Source: a bacterium (GTDB lineage: Bacteria; Verrucomicrobiota; Kiritimatiellia; RFP12; UBA1067). Taken from it: a stretch of DNA of 46,961 nucleotides. This document shows positions 1-7,209 of the stretch, piece after piece. The stretch covers positions 1-46,961 of the forward strand of contig JAUNMP010000003.1 of the NCBI GenBank assembly GCA_030537465.1, written 5' to 3'. Position 1 is the first letter of the stretch, and each line of letters starts with the position of its first letter. Made by a program: the position numbers and the translations under genes. The notes under the pieces are model-generated. The model was not told the DNA's origin. It saw nothing but the letters and a program-made list of their open reading frames with translations, and did no database searches.

Positions 1-405
1 AACGCGATTCTCATCGTCGAGTTCGCGAAGGACAAGCGGGAGAACGAGAACTACTCGATCGTGGATGCGGCCGGCACGGCTGCGGGCGAGCGCCTGCGCG
101 CCCTGCTGATGACGGCGCTCACGACGCTGCTCGGCACGCTGCCGATGATGATCGCGACGGGAGCGGGCGCGGCGAGCCGCAACCACCTGGGCACGACGGA
201 GTTCTGGGGCATGTTCGCGTCGGTCTCCTTCGGCATCCTGCTGGTGCCGGGGCTCTACGCGCTCTTCCAGACCTGGCGCGAACGCGTCAAGCGGGGATTC
301 GGCTATCTGTCCGCCCGCGCGCAGCGCCGGCGGCAGCTGAAGGACCGTGTGCAGACGGTTCGGGATTCCAAGATTCCAGGTTCCGATGTTCCTGGTGATA
401 AGTGA
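1..405 (+). CDS. RND-family efflux transporter, inner-membrane subunit (C-terminal fragment)
   Basis: The gene runs in from the left edge; only the last 134 codons are present, in frame from base 1. The fragment opens with NAILIVEFAKD, the conserved stretch of the RND/HAE1 (AcrB/MexB) pumps, continues with ALLMTALTTLLGTLPMMIATGAG (split here: ALLMTALTTLLG then TLPMM) and ends in the last membrane helix (SFGILLVPGLYALFQ) plus a basic cytoplasmic tail. These proteins are proton-driven trimeric exporters of drugs or other amphiphiles that work with a periplasmic adaptor and an outer-membrane channel. The downstream gene is that channel, 14 bases away, so this is the distal end of an efflux operon; the adaptor should lie upstream outside the window. 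The extra ~30-residue tail after the last helix is rich in Arg/Lys and ends in a stretch whose DNA resembles the gattcca/ggttcc low-complexity repeats seen elsewhere. Confidence 0.92.
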   Translation, partial: NAILIVEFAKDKRENENYSIVDAAGTAAGERLRALLMTALTTLLGTLPMMIATGAGAASRNHLGTTEFWGMFASVSFGILLVPGLYALFQTWRERVKRGFGYLSARAQRRRQLKDRVQTVRDSKIPGSDVPGDK

Positions 406-419
406 GTGAGGGATTGTCA

Positions 420-1898
420 ATGAAGAAGCAGATGCTGTTGGTGTCGGGTCTCCTGCTGGTGGCCGGATGCGGTATGTGGGCAGTCGGGCCGGACTACAAG
501 GAGCCGGAAATCGTCGCTTCGGACGCGGTGACGCCGGATGCGGGATTCCCGACCACGAACAAGACGGCGACGGGGGAGTTTCAGGCCGCGACCGCGGAGA
601 ATGATCCGCGCGTTGTGATCACGTCGGAGACAATTGGGGCCTGGTGGAACCAGTTCAACGACGACATCCTCACGAATCTCGTCGCCGCCGCCGTTTCGAA
701 CAACCTCTCGTTCCTGATGGCACAGGAACGACTTGTCCAGGCACGGTGGTCGCTGGTCGGCAGCGCGGCGGCGTTCATGCCCAAGGTTTCGATGGATGGA
801 ACCTATACGCGCTCGGGATCGCACCGCTTTACGAGTTCGCGGTGGGGGAGCGGGAAGGCCTATCATGGTGATCATTGGAAAAGCGGATTCGACGCCTCCT
901 GGGAGATTGACATTTTCGGTGGCACGCGCCGTGCCTACGAATCGGCGGATGCAGCGCTTTCCGCGGCCGAATGTTCGCTTGAGCATGCCTGGGTCTCGCT
1001 CACGGCCGAGATTGGTTCCCAGTACATCAGCCTCAGGACGACGCAGGAGCGTATGCGTGTGGCTCGTGCGAACCTCAAACTCCAGAGCGAGACCTATGAC
1101 ATCCTCAAGTCCCGCCTCGACAGCGGCATTGGCGATGAGCTCGCGGTGAACCAGGCGAAATACAATGTCGAGCAGACGCGCGCGTCGATTCCGAATCTGC
1201 TGGCCACCGAGGAGCGTCACATGAACGCGTTGGCCATTCTTTCGGGTACGATGCCAGGTGCGCTGCACATGATGCTTCGTGAGCTCCCGGAACGGGATTG
1301 GCTCATTGCGCCGCAGCGGCTTGAGTCCATTCCGCTGGACACGATGCGTGCGCGTCCCGGCGTGCGCGCCGCCGAACGTGCGCTGGCCGCTCAGGTTGCG
1401 GCGGTTGGCGTGGCCGAGAGCATGTTGTTCCCGAAGTTCTACATCAATGGTTCGCTTGGCCTCGATAGCGTGAAAGCCAACAAGTTCTTCCGCCGGGAGG
1501 CTTTTCTCGCCTCGATCGGACCGAGCTTCAGCTGGCCGATCTTCCAGGGCGGCAATCTCGTCGCGGCTATGAAGATTGAGGAGTCCAAGATGAACGAGGC
1601 GGCACTGAAGTACGAGCTGGCGGTGCAGACGGCCTACGAGGAGACGCGCAACGCGTACAGCGCCTATACCCAGGAATATCACCGATATCAGTCCCTTCAG
1701 GGGGCCGTGAAAGCTGCGACCGACGCTGTGAATATCTCGCAGGACCTCTACAAGAATGGCTTGGCCGACTTTAACAATGTGCTTGATGCGCAGCGCTCGT
1801 TGCTGACGCTTGCGGAATCCCTGACAATCAGCCGTGGAAACATCACACTCAACCTGATTGCCCTCTACAAGGCGCTTGGAGGGGGAATTTCGCTGTAG
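420..1898 (+). CDS. NodT/OprM-type outer-membrane efflux lipoprotein
   Basis: A 492-residue outer-membrane channel of the TolC/OprM class that would complete the RND pump. The chosen ATG gives a clear lipoprotein signal (MKKQMLLVSGLLLVAGC, lipobox LVAGC). A GTG at 402 is in frame but would bury this signal, and GAGG at 408-411 is well spaced for the ATG. The body shows the two halves expected of the outer-membrane-efflux family: a Trp-rich entry (GAWWNQFNDDILTNLVAAAVSNN), the central helical/beta element (DASWEIDIFGGTRRAYESADA), and a second half with GPSFSWPIFQGGNL and the closing helices (DLYKNGLADFNNVLDAQRSLL). These are hallmarks of OprM/CmeC/NodT proteins. It starts 14 bases after the pump gene and is surely co-transcribed. 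The substrate cannot be told from sequence. No convincing intrinsic terminator follows. Confidence 0.93.
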   Translation: MKKQMLLVSGLLLVAGCGMWAVGPDYKEPEIVASDAVTPDAGFPTTNKTATGEFQAATAENDPRVVITSETIGAWWNQFNDDILTNLVAAAVSNNLSFLMAQERLVQARWSLVGSAAAFMPKVSMDGTYTRSGSHRFTSSRWGSGKAYHGDHWKSGFDASWEIDIFGGTRRAYESADAALSAAECSLEHAWVSLTAEIGSQYISLRTTQERMRVARANLKLQSETYDILKSRLDSGIGDELAVNQAKYNVEQTRASIPNLLATEERHMNALAILSGTMPGALHMMLRELPERDWLIAPQRLESIPLDTMRARPGVRAAERALAAQVAAVGVAESMLFPKFYINGSLGLDSVKANKFFRREAFLASIGPSFSWPIFQGGNLVAAMKIEESKMNEAALKYELAVQTAYEETRNAYSAYTQEYHRYQSLQGAVKAATDAVNISQDLYKNGLADFNNVLDAQRSLLTLAESLTISRGNITLNLIALYKALGGGISL

Positions 1899-1935
1899 TC
1901 AAGAGGGGGACGGAAAAAATTTTCGCATTTTGGAA

Positions 1936-1964
1936 TTGCCAAATCGACAAAATTTCACTATCCT
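1936..1964 (+). promoter_or_regulatory. Sigma70-type promoter for the coiled-coil gene
   Basis: TTGCCA at 1936-1941 and TATCCT at 1959-1964 are separated by 17 bases. They sit in an AT-rich gap after the efflux operon, about 65 bases before the ATG at 2034. The leader between them contains a short inverted repeat, GAAGAC (1975-1980) with GTCTTC (1997-2002). The SD-like AAAGAGGT lies at 2016-2023. Confidence 0.45.
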
Positions 1965-2033
1965 ACTTGACCGTGAAGACGCGGACTAGGTTCGAGGTCT
2001 TCCACAACTTGTCCTAAAGAGGTAGAAACAAAC

Positions 2034-3176
2034 ATGAACAAGGCTTTGCATGCACTCGTCTACGTGACCCTGGTGGTCGCGGCCGCCGCGCTGTTCTTTG
2101 AGATTCAGCTCGATGGAAAGAGGGAGTTGCTCAAGGATCGCAATCGTCAGCTTGAAGACTACATTGTAAAGATTTCGAACACGATTGAGAAGTCTGACGC
2201 CGCCAAGCCTGCATCGCTTCCCGAAGCCCGCAAGGATGTTTCCGCCGTTGAGGCGAAGCTCGTAGATTCTCCCGAGACGGAGAATGTGCTTGAAGATTAT
2301 CCCGCCCAGCTCGAAGAGGCGAACCTCGAGACGCTGAAGTGGGACGACAAGGAGCGTATTCAGCTCCGTCAGCTCTACAAGCTTGATGGTGAGGGCAACA
2401 AGATTCCCGATGCGGCCAATCCCGGTGATTTCGTGAAGAAGGGCGCAGGTACGGCGCAGGAGCTTCTTGACCAGCTCTTTGAACGTGCGAAGGCCCAGCA
2501 GGCTAAGCTCAATACGACCCGTGCCGAGCTTGCCAATGCCCGCACGAAGCTCGAGGCGCTCGTGAACGACTACAACAAGCTCAAGCCCGAGGGGCGTCAG
2601 GACAAGGTCACCATCGAGGAGAAGAAGGCGCAGATTGAAGAGCTTGAGCAGGCCAAGGCCGCGGTTGAGGAGCAGTTGACGAAGACGAAGTCCCAGATTG
2701 ACGATCTCAACGCCGAAATCAAGTCCCTCAAGGACGAGCGCGACAGCGCGAAGGACGAGACGGAGGCTGTGAAGGAGGATCTCGCGAAGACCCAGAAGCT
2801 GGTTGATCAGTTGAAGAAGCTTCTCCAGAACCAGCCTGCTCAGCAGCAGACCGTCGCCAGCGGCACGGTCAACGCTGCGCCGCTGACGGTCGGCAACAAG
2901 GGCAAGATTGTGGAAGTCAACTCCAAGCTGATGTTCGCGGTCATCGAGTTCGACGAGGATGCGATGAAGGAACTGCTCGGGCCTGAGCGTCAGAATGCAC
3001 TTCCCCAGCTTGAGATGGGCATTCGCCGCACGGGCTTCCAGGGACCTGCCGGTGAGTATGTTGGTCGTCTCCGTCTTCGTCAGAGTGTTCCCGGTAAGAA
3101 TTTCGTGATTGCCGATCTCCTTGGCGACTGGTTGCAGACCGAGGTCAAGAAGGGCGATGTCATTTTCGCGGAATAA
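2034..3176 (+). CDS. Membrane-anchored coiled-coil protein
   Basis: A 380-residue protein of unknown function. An N-terminal hydrophobic segment (about residues 5-22, ALVYVTLVVAAAALFF) reads as an uncleaved anchor. Residues about 30-65 and 145-275 are charged heptad-like helices (for example KAQIEELEQAKAAVEEQLT) that should form long coiled coils. A Gln-rich linker (about 275-290) leads to a compact C-terminal domain of about 90 residues beginning GNKGKIVEVNSKLMFAVIEF and ending KKGDVIFAE. Its alternating hydrophobic pattern and a Gly-Asp-V turn near the end suggest a small beta-barrel; I have the impression of similar tails in envelope proteins of Verrucomicrobia and Lentisphaerae, but cannot test it. 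It probably spans the periplasm from the inner membrane. It heads a run of four overlapping genes (to 4500) and has its own likely promoter. Confidence 0.8.
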   Translation: MNKALHALVYVTLVVAAAALFFEIQLDGKRELLKDRNRQLEDYIVKISNTIEKSDAAKPASLPEARKDVSAVEAKLVDSPETENVLEDYPAQLEEANLETLKWDDKERIQLRQLYKLDGEGNKIPDAANPGDFVKKGAGTAQELLDQLFERAKAQQAKLNTTRAELANARTKLEALVNDYNKLKPEGRQDKVTIEEKKAQIEELEQAKAAVEEQLTKTKSQIDDLNAEIKSLKDERDSAKDETEAVKEDLAKTQKLVDQLKKLLQNQPAQQQTVASGTVNAAPLTVGNKGKIVEVNSKLMFAVIEFDEDAMKELLGPERQNALPQLEMGIRRTGFQGPAGEYVGRLRLRQSVPGKNFVIADLLGDWLQTEVKKGDVIFAE

Positions 3177-3348
3177 TCGGTCGCGTGCGATCACATGGGC
3201 CTTTGCGCTGCTTGGCGCATTGGCCCTCGGGCTTCTTTCGGGTTGCATTGCCGACTCTGCGGAGGATTCCGATTTGCCGTGGTCGTCGAACAAGACCTGG
3301 GAAGGACTTGGGCCACTTCCCTCCATCATCACTGATCGATATGATTGA
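3157..3348 (+). CDS. Small lipoprotein, unknown function
   Basis: A 63-residue product beginning inside the last codons of the coiled-coil gene in another frame (20-base overlap); AGAAGGG lies just upstream of the ATG at 3157. A basic start (MSFSRNNRSR), a hydrophobic core and the lipobox LLSGC form a convincing lipoprotein signal, leaving a mature peptide of only about 35 residues after the cysteine, rich in Asp, Ser, Trp and Pro (SDLPWSSNKTWEGLGPLP). The frame remains open upstream to 3109, but only this start gives a signal peptide. It is translationally coupled to its neighbours on both sides, and the overlap suggests an envelope partner of the coiled-coil protein. The mature part matches nothing I recognise with confidence. 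Confidence 0.7.
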   Translation: MSFSRNNRSRAITWAFALLGALALGLLSGCIADSAEDSDLPWSSNKTWEGLGPLPSIITDRYD

Positions 3349-4267
3349 GAATCAGGAATTCATCCAAGGTGAAGGCGGCGTCCGGTTGGACGCCGCTTTG
3401 TTTGCTCGTTACCCCACTTCTTCTCGGGCGTTCTGCCGTGAGGCTTGCGCTGATGGCGCGATTCTTGTTGATGGACGACCGGCGATCAAGGGACTGAAGC
3501 TGCGTGGTGGAGAGACGGTTCGCGTGGTGGAGTTGGCGGAGGAGATTGACAATCGGGTGATGCCTGATCTGTCGGTTCGCGCCCGTTGTGTTTTTGAGGA
3601 TGAAACACTACTGGCCTATGACAAGCCCGCAGGAATGCCGGTCCAGCCACTTTCGCGCAAGGAATCCGGCACATTGATGAACGGAGTTGTCGCTCGCCAC
3701 CCTGAATGCGCGGGCATCGGGGATCAGCCTTTGATGGCGGGGGCGCTTCATCGTATTGACGCAGACACTTCCGGACTTGTCCTGGTTGCCCGGTCCGCCG
3801 TCGCATATGAGCGTCTCCGCACGCAGTTCGCCGAACAGACGGTGAAGAAGACATACCTGGCGCTGGTCGAGGGGGCCGTGGCTGTAGGAGGCACGCTTGA
3901 GAACAATCTGGTGCATGACCCTACGCTCCCGTTCTGCCGTATGATTGACATCTCGCGTGCTCGGCAGCGCATCAAGGCCGCTCCGCTCCATGCAGTCACG
4001 AATTTCAACCCCATTGGCCTGACGCGGTGTGGAAACGAGGAACGTACACTGCTTGAGGTGACGATCTACACGGGGGTGACGCACCAGATCCGCGCGCAGT
4101 TGGCCTTTGCGGGAATGCATATCGTGAATGACCGCCTCTACGGGGGATTTGCCGTCGAGGGGCAGTCTGGACATTGTCTCCATGCTCTGGCCGCCAGATT
4201 CCTTCACCCCGCATCCGGTGTGGAGACCGAAATCCGTACGGCCTATCCAGGATGGGCGGCGCTATGA
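3341..4267 (+). CDS. RluA-family pseudouridine synthase with S4 domain
   Basis: A 308-residue RNA modification enzyme that isomerises uridine to pseudouridine in rRNA or tRNA. The N-terminal 60 residues form an S4-like RNA-binding domain (VRLDAALFARYPTSSRAFC ... GAILVDGRPAIKGLKLRGGE). The catalytic domain follows: YDKPAGMPVQP (residues 93-103) and the family signature HRIDADTSG (137-145), with Asp140 as the expected catalytic residue. LLEVTIYTGVTHQIRAQLAF is the conserved C-terminal element (HQIR). The start at 3341 overlaps the lipoprotein stop by 8 bases. A longer frame reaches 3185 but would only add sequence read out of frame from the lipoprotein gene. The target site (RluC-, RluD- or TruC-like) cannot be assigned. 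It sits in an operon of envelope genes, which is odd for an RNA modification enzyme but common in compact genomes. Confidence 0.93.
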   Translation: MIENQEFIQGEGGVRLDAALFARYPTSSRAFCREACADGAILVDGRPAIKGLKLRGGETVRVVELAEEIDNRVMPDLSVRARCVFEDETLLAYDKPAGMPVQPLSRKESGTLMNGVVARHPECAGIGDQPLMAGALHRIDADTSGLVLVARSAVAYERLRTQFAEQTVKKTYLALVEGAVAVGGTLENNLVHDPTLPFCRMIDISRARQRIKAAPLHAVTNFNPIGLTRCGNEERTLLEVTIYTGVTHQIRAQLAFAGMHIVNDRLYGGFAVEGQSGHCLHALAARFLHPASGVETEIRTAYPGWAAL

Positions 4268-4500
4268 CCTGGACCTGGAGGAGGTTCTGGACGGCGATTG
4301 GCGTGGCGATGTTCCTCATGGCCATGGGGTTTGGGGTTCGATGCGCCGAGGATGAACAGGTTGGGTACACGCACGATTCGTCGATGTGGGTTTTCGTGGC
4401 GGCAGGCCTCTTTGCCTACTATGCCGCAATCGCCCTCTATCAGCTGCTGCGGCGTAGTCGGGCTGAGCGCCGTCCCAAAACACCTTCTGCACCCACTTGA
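4264..4500 (+). CDS. Small two-helix membrane protein
   Basis: A 78-residue hypothetical protein. The ATG at 4264 shares an ATGA with the stop of the pseudouridine synthase gene, a standard coupling arrangement, which decides this start over a longer frame opening at 4174. Two hydrophobic segments are visible, about residues 7-25 (FWTAIGVAMFLMAMGFGV) and 41-60 (MWVFVAAGLFAYYAAIALYQ), joined by a short polar, acidic loop and followed by a basic tail (RRSRAERRPK). The positive-inside rule puts both termini in the cytoplasm. No family recognised. The secDF promoter -35 box begins at its very end (4497). Confidence 0.65.
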   Translation: MTWTWRRFWTAIGVAMFLMAMGFGVRCAEDEQVGYTHDSSMWVFVAAGLFAYYAAIALYQLLRRSRAERRPKTPSAPT

Positions 4501-4525
4501 AATCCACCCGTGAATGTTATATAAT
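4497..4525 (+). promoter_or_regulatory. Strong sigma70-type promoter for secDF
   Basis: TTGAAA at 4497-4502 and a perfect TATAAT at 4520-4525 are separated by 17 bases. The expected start of transcription near 4532 leaves a leader of about 30 bases with GAGAGG at 4552-4557 before the ATG codons at 4561 and 4564. The -35 box overlaps the stop codon of the preceding small membrane gene. Confidence 0.7.
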
Positions 4526-4560
4526 AGATGTTCTGTTTTGCAAAAGGACTCGAGAGGTAA

Positions 4561-7203
4561 ATGATGAATTCAGATTCAAAGTCGCGGAATGACATTTGGA
4601 AATGGCTCGTGCTGTTGATCGTTTCTGTCTTTTCCATTTATGTCACCTATCCTCCAACGACGCAGAAGGACGAGGAAGGAAACGTGGTCCAGGAGGGCAA
4701 GCTCCGCTTCGGTCTTGATCTGAAGGGCGGTACTTCGTTCACGCTGGGCGTTGACAAGGACAAGCTTCGTGACATTATCGTCGCGGCGAATCCCGACATC
4801 ACCAATCGCCCGGGTGCCGTCGAGGCCGAGATGAACAAGACGCTGAATGGCTGCGATGAGCGCATCATCCAGGTCGTGCGTCGCCGCATTGACGGCATGG
4901 GCATGAACGAGCCTGTGATCCAGGGAATGAAGGACCATCGGCTCCTCGTCCAGCTTCCCGGCATCGACGAAGCGACGCGTGCGACGGCGAAGAGGTCTCT
5001 GCAGAGCGCTGCGTTCCTCGAGTTCCGTCTGACTCACGCGGATGACGATCGTCTCATCAGCGAGCTGATGAGCAAGACCAAGTCCTGCCCTGAAGGCTAT
5101 GTGCGCAGCGGCGATCGTTTCGTCCGTGCGGCGAATTACAATGAAGTCGCCTCGCGCCCCGGTTACGCGACGCGTCTCGCGACGTTCGGCGTGCCGGATC
5201 CGTCCTATCAGTTCATGCTGGAGGAGGTCCGCCAGGACAAGGGTGGCGTGCCGTCCTACGTCGGTCACTTTGTGTCGCGCATCCCGCCCGCGAAGAAGCC
5301 CATCACGGGCGAGTACCTCAAGTCCGCGCGCGTGACGCTTGACTCGGTCGGCAGCTGCTCCATCGCCTTCACGTTTGATGGCGAGGGTGCGGAACTGTTC
5401 CGTGAGGCGACCCGCAACTACAAGAAGGGTGGCCCGAAGAACAAGAGAGGCGCCGAGGGTCGTCATCTCGCGATCATCCTCGACGATGTGCTTATTTCCG
5501 ATCCCGTCATCCAGTCCGAAATCGGTGGCGAGGGCCAGATCACGGGTTCGTTCACGGCTCAGGAGGCCCAGCAGCTCGCGAATGACCTGAACGCAGGCGC
5601 GCTTCCCGCGCCGCTGAAGCTTCTCGCCGAATCCTCTGTCTCCCCGACGGTCGGAGAGGACGCGAAACGCGCTGGTCTTGTTGCTGCCGGCCTCGGCTTC
5701 GCATTGGTTGCCCTGTTCATGTTTGTCTACTATTGGTACGCGGGTCTCATCGCGAACATCGCGCTCTTCCTCGACATCGCGCTGCTGCCTGCCGCGCTTG
5801 TCATTGTGGCGAATGTTCTCGGTGTGTTCGCCCAGCAGCAGGATGCGGCCATGGGCGCCGCCGGTTCGACGGCTCTGCCGGTTCTCACGATGCCGGGCAT
5901 CGCCGGCCTTGTGCTCACGCTGGGTATGGCGGTTGACGCGAACGTGATCATCTTCGAGCGTATCCGCGAGGAATTCGCCGCCAAGGCGTCCGCTGGTACG
6001 GCTCTCAAGAATGGTTATGGCCGCGCCTTCACGGCGATTCTCGACTCGAACATCACCACAATCGTGACGGGTATCATCCTCTTCGTCGTGGGTACGGGTC
6101 CGGTCCGCGGCTTCGCGATCACGCTCACGGCGGGCGTCGTCATCTCGATGTTCACTGCGGTGATCGTCACGCGCCTTCTCTTCAATTCCACGACGAATCC
6201 CGAGTCGATGAAGCCCTTCAAGATGCTCAGCATCTTCAAGAAGGTTCCGTCGATCGACTTCGTGAAGCTCGGCAAGGTCACGGTTTTTGTGACGTTCGGC
6301 ATCTGTCTCCTCACGGTTGCGATTTTCTTCATCCGTGCGTTCGCCAATCCTGCGTCTGTGCTCGCGGTTGACCTGACGGGTGGTACGTCGCTCGTCTACT
6401 CCATTGACCAGAACGCAAAACCGTCTGTCGGCGAGATCCGCAAAGTCCTCGGTGAATTCGACAATGCGGCGATCATCCAGTACCAGGATGGCGTGGGCGA
6501 TTCCACGCTGCTCGTGAAGACGGGTGAGACGGCCGAGTCGAAGAAGGGGCTTGAGCTCCCGAACCGCGATGTCGCCGCGCATGTCACGGGCATGCTCCAG
6601 AAGAATTTCGATAAGGCGAACATCAAGCAGATCTCGGTCGACGAGGTTGGTTCGATGGTCGGAGCCGACCTGAAGAGGTCCGGTACGCTCGCCGTCGTCT
6701 GTTCGCTCTGCGCGATTCTGATCTACGTGGCGTTCCGCTTCGAGTTCGGTTTCGGCCTTGGTGCGCTTGTTGCCCTCGCGCACGATGCCCTGATCTCGCT
6801 CGGCATCTTCTCGCTCTGCGGTCGCCAGGTCTCCCTGCTGGTGATCACGGCGCTCCTGACGATCATCGGCTACTCGGTGAACGACACGATCGTTGTCTTC
6901 GACCGTATCCGCGAGGATCTGCGCAAGGACCAGAAAACGGACTTCAAGACGCTCTGCAATCGCGCTCTGAACGAGTGCCTGAGCCGCACGGTCATCACCT
7001 CGATCACGACGTTCTTCGCGGTCATCGCCCTCTTCGCGTTCGGCGACGGTTCGATCTTCGACTTCGCGCTCACGATGTTGATCGGCGTCATCGCGGGAAC
7101 CTTCTCGTCCGTGTTCATCGCCACGCCGGTGATGATGTGGTTCTACAAGGGGCGCCGTCCGCAGTTCACGAAGGAGACGGCCGTCGAGGCCGAACAGAAG
7201 TAA
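4561..7203 (+). CDS. secDF: Protein-export membrane protein SecDF (fused SecD and SecF)
   Basis: An 880-residue fusion of the two accessory subunits of the Sec translocon, which use the proton gradient to pull exported proteins across the inner membrane. The SecD half has a first membrane helix (about residues 13-30), the signature FGLDLKGGTSF, a large periplasmic P1 region and five clustered helices containing GMAVDANVIIFERIREE. The SecF half starts near residue 555, with its own first helix, DLTGGTSLVYSID as the periplasmic entry and VNDTIVVFDRIREDLRKD in the closing helical block. Both conserved Asp/Arg motifs of the membrane core are present, so the protein looks intact. ATG codons at 4561 and 4564 are both possible; the second is better spaced from the SD. 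SecDF fusions are known in several phyla, including Verrucomicrobia. It fits well with the large number of exported proteins encoded further right. Confidence 0.97.
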   Translation: MMNSDSKSRNDIWKWLVLLIVSVFSIYVTYPPTTQKDEEGNVVQEGKLRFGLDLKGGTSFTLGVDKDKLRDIIVAANPDITNRPGAVEAEMNKTLNGCDERIIQVVRRRIDGMGMNEPVIQGMKDHRLLVQLPGIDEATRATAKRSLQSAAFLEFRLTHADDDRLISELMSKTKSCPEGYVRSGDRFVRAANYNEVASRPGYATRLATFGVPDPSYQFMLEEVRQDKGGVPSYVGHFVSRIPPAKKPITGEYLKSARVTLDSVGSCSIAFTFDGEGAELFREATRNYKKGGPKNKRGAEGRHLAIILDDVLISDPVIQSEIGGEGQITGSFTAQEAQQLANDLNAGALPAPLKLLAESSVSPTVGEDAKRAGLVAAGLGFALVALFMFVYYWYAGLIANIALFLDIALLPAALVIVANVLGVFAQQQDAAMGAAGSTALPVLTMPGIAGLVLTLGMAVDANVIIFERIREEFAAKASAGTALKNGYGRAFTAILDSNITTIVTGIILFVVGTGPVRGFAITLTAGVVISMFTAVIVTRLLFNSTTNPESMKPFKMLSIFKKVPSIDFVKLGKVTVFVTFGICLLTVAIFFIRAFANPASVLAVDLTGGTSLVYSIDQNAKPSVGEIRKVLGEFDNAAIIQYQDGVGDSTLLVKTGETAESKKGLELPNRDVAAHVTGMLQKNFDKANIKQISVDEVGSMVGADLKRSGTLAVVCSLCAILIYVAFRFEFGFGLGALVALAHDALISLGIFSLCGRQVSLLVITALLTIIGYSVNDTIVVFDRIREDLRKDQKTDFKTLCNRALNECLSRTVITSITTFFAVIALFAFGDGSIFDFALTMLIGVIAGTFSSVFIATPVMMWFYKGRRPQFTKETAVEAEQK

Positions 7204-7209
7204 GTCACC

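Noticed and set aside
402..419. GTG start for the outer-membrane lipoprotein
   Set aside because: It would put six polar residues ahead of an ideal lipoprotein signal; ATG 420 has a well-spaced GAGG.
3185..3340. Upstream extension of the pseudouridine synthase gene
   Set aside because: The added 52 residues are the lipoprotein gene read in another frame, and ATG 3341 is followed directly by a normal S4-like domain.
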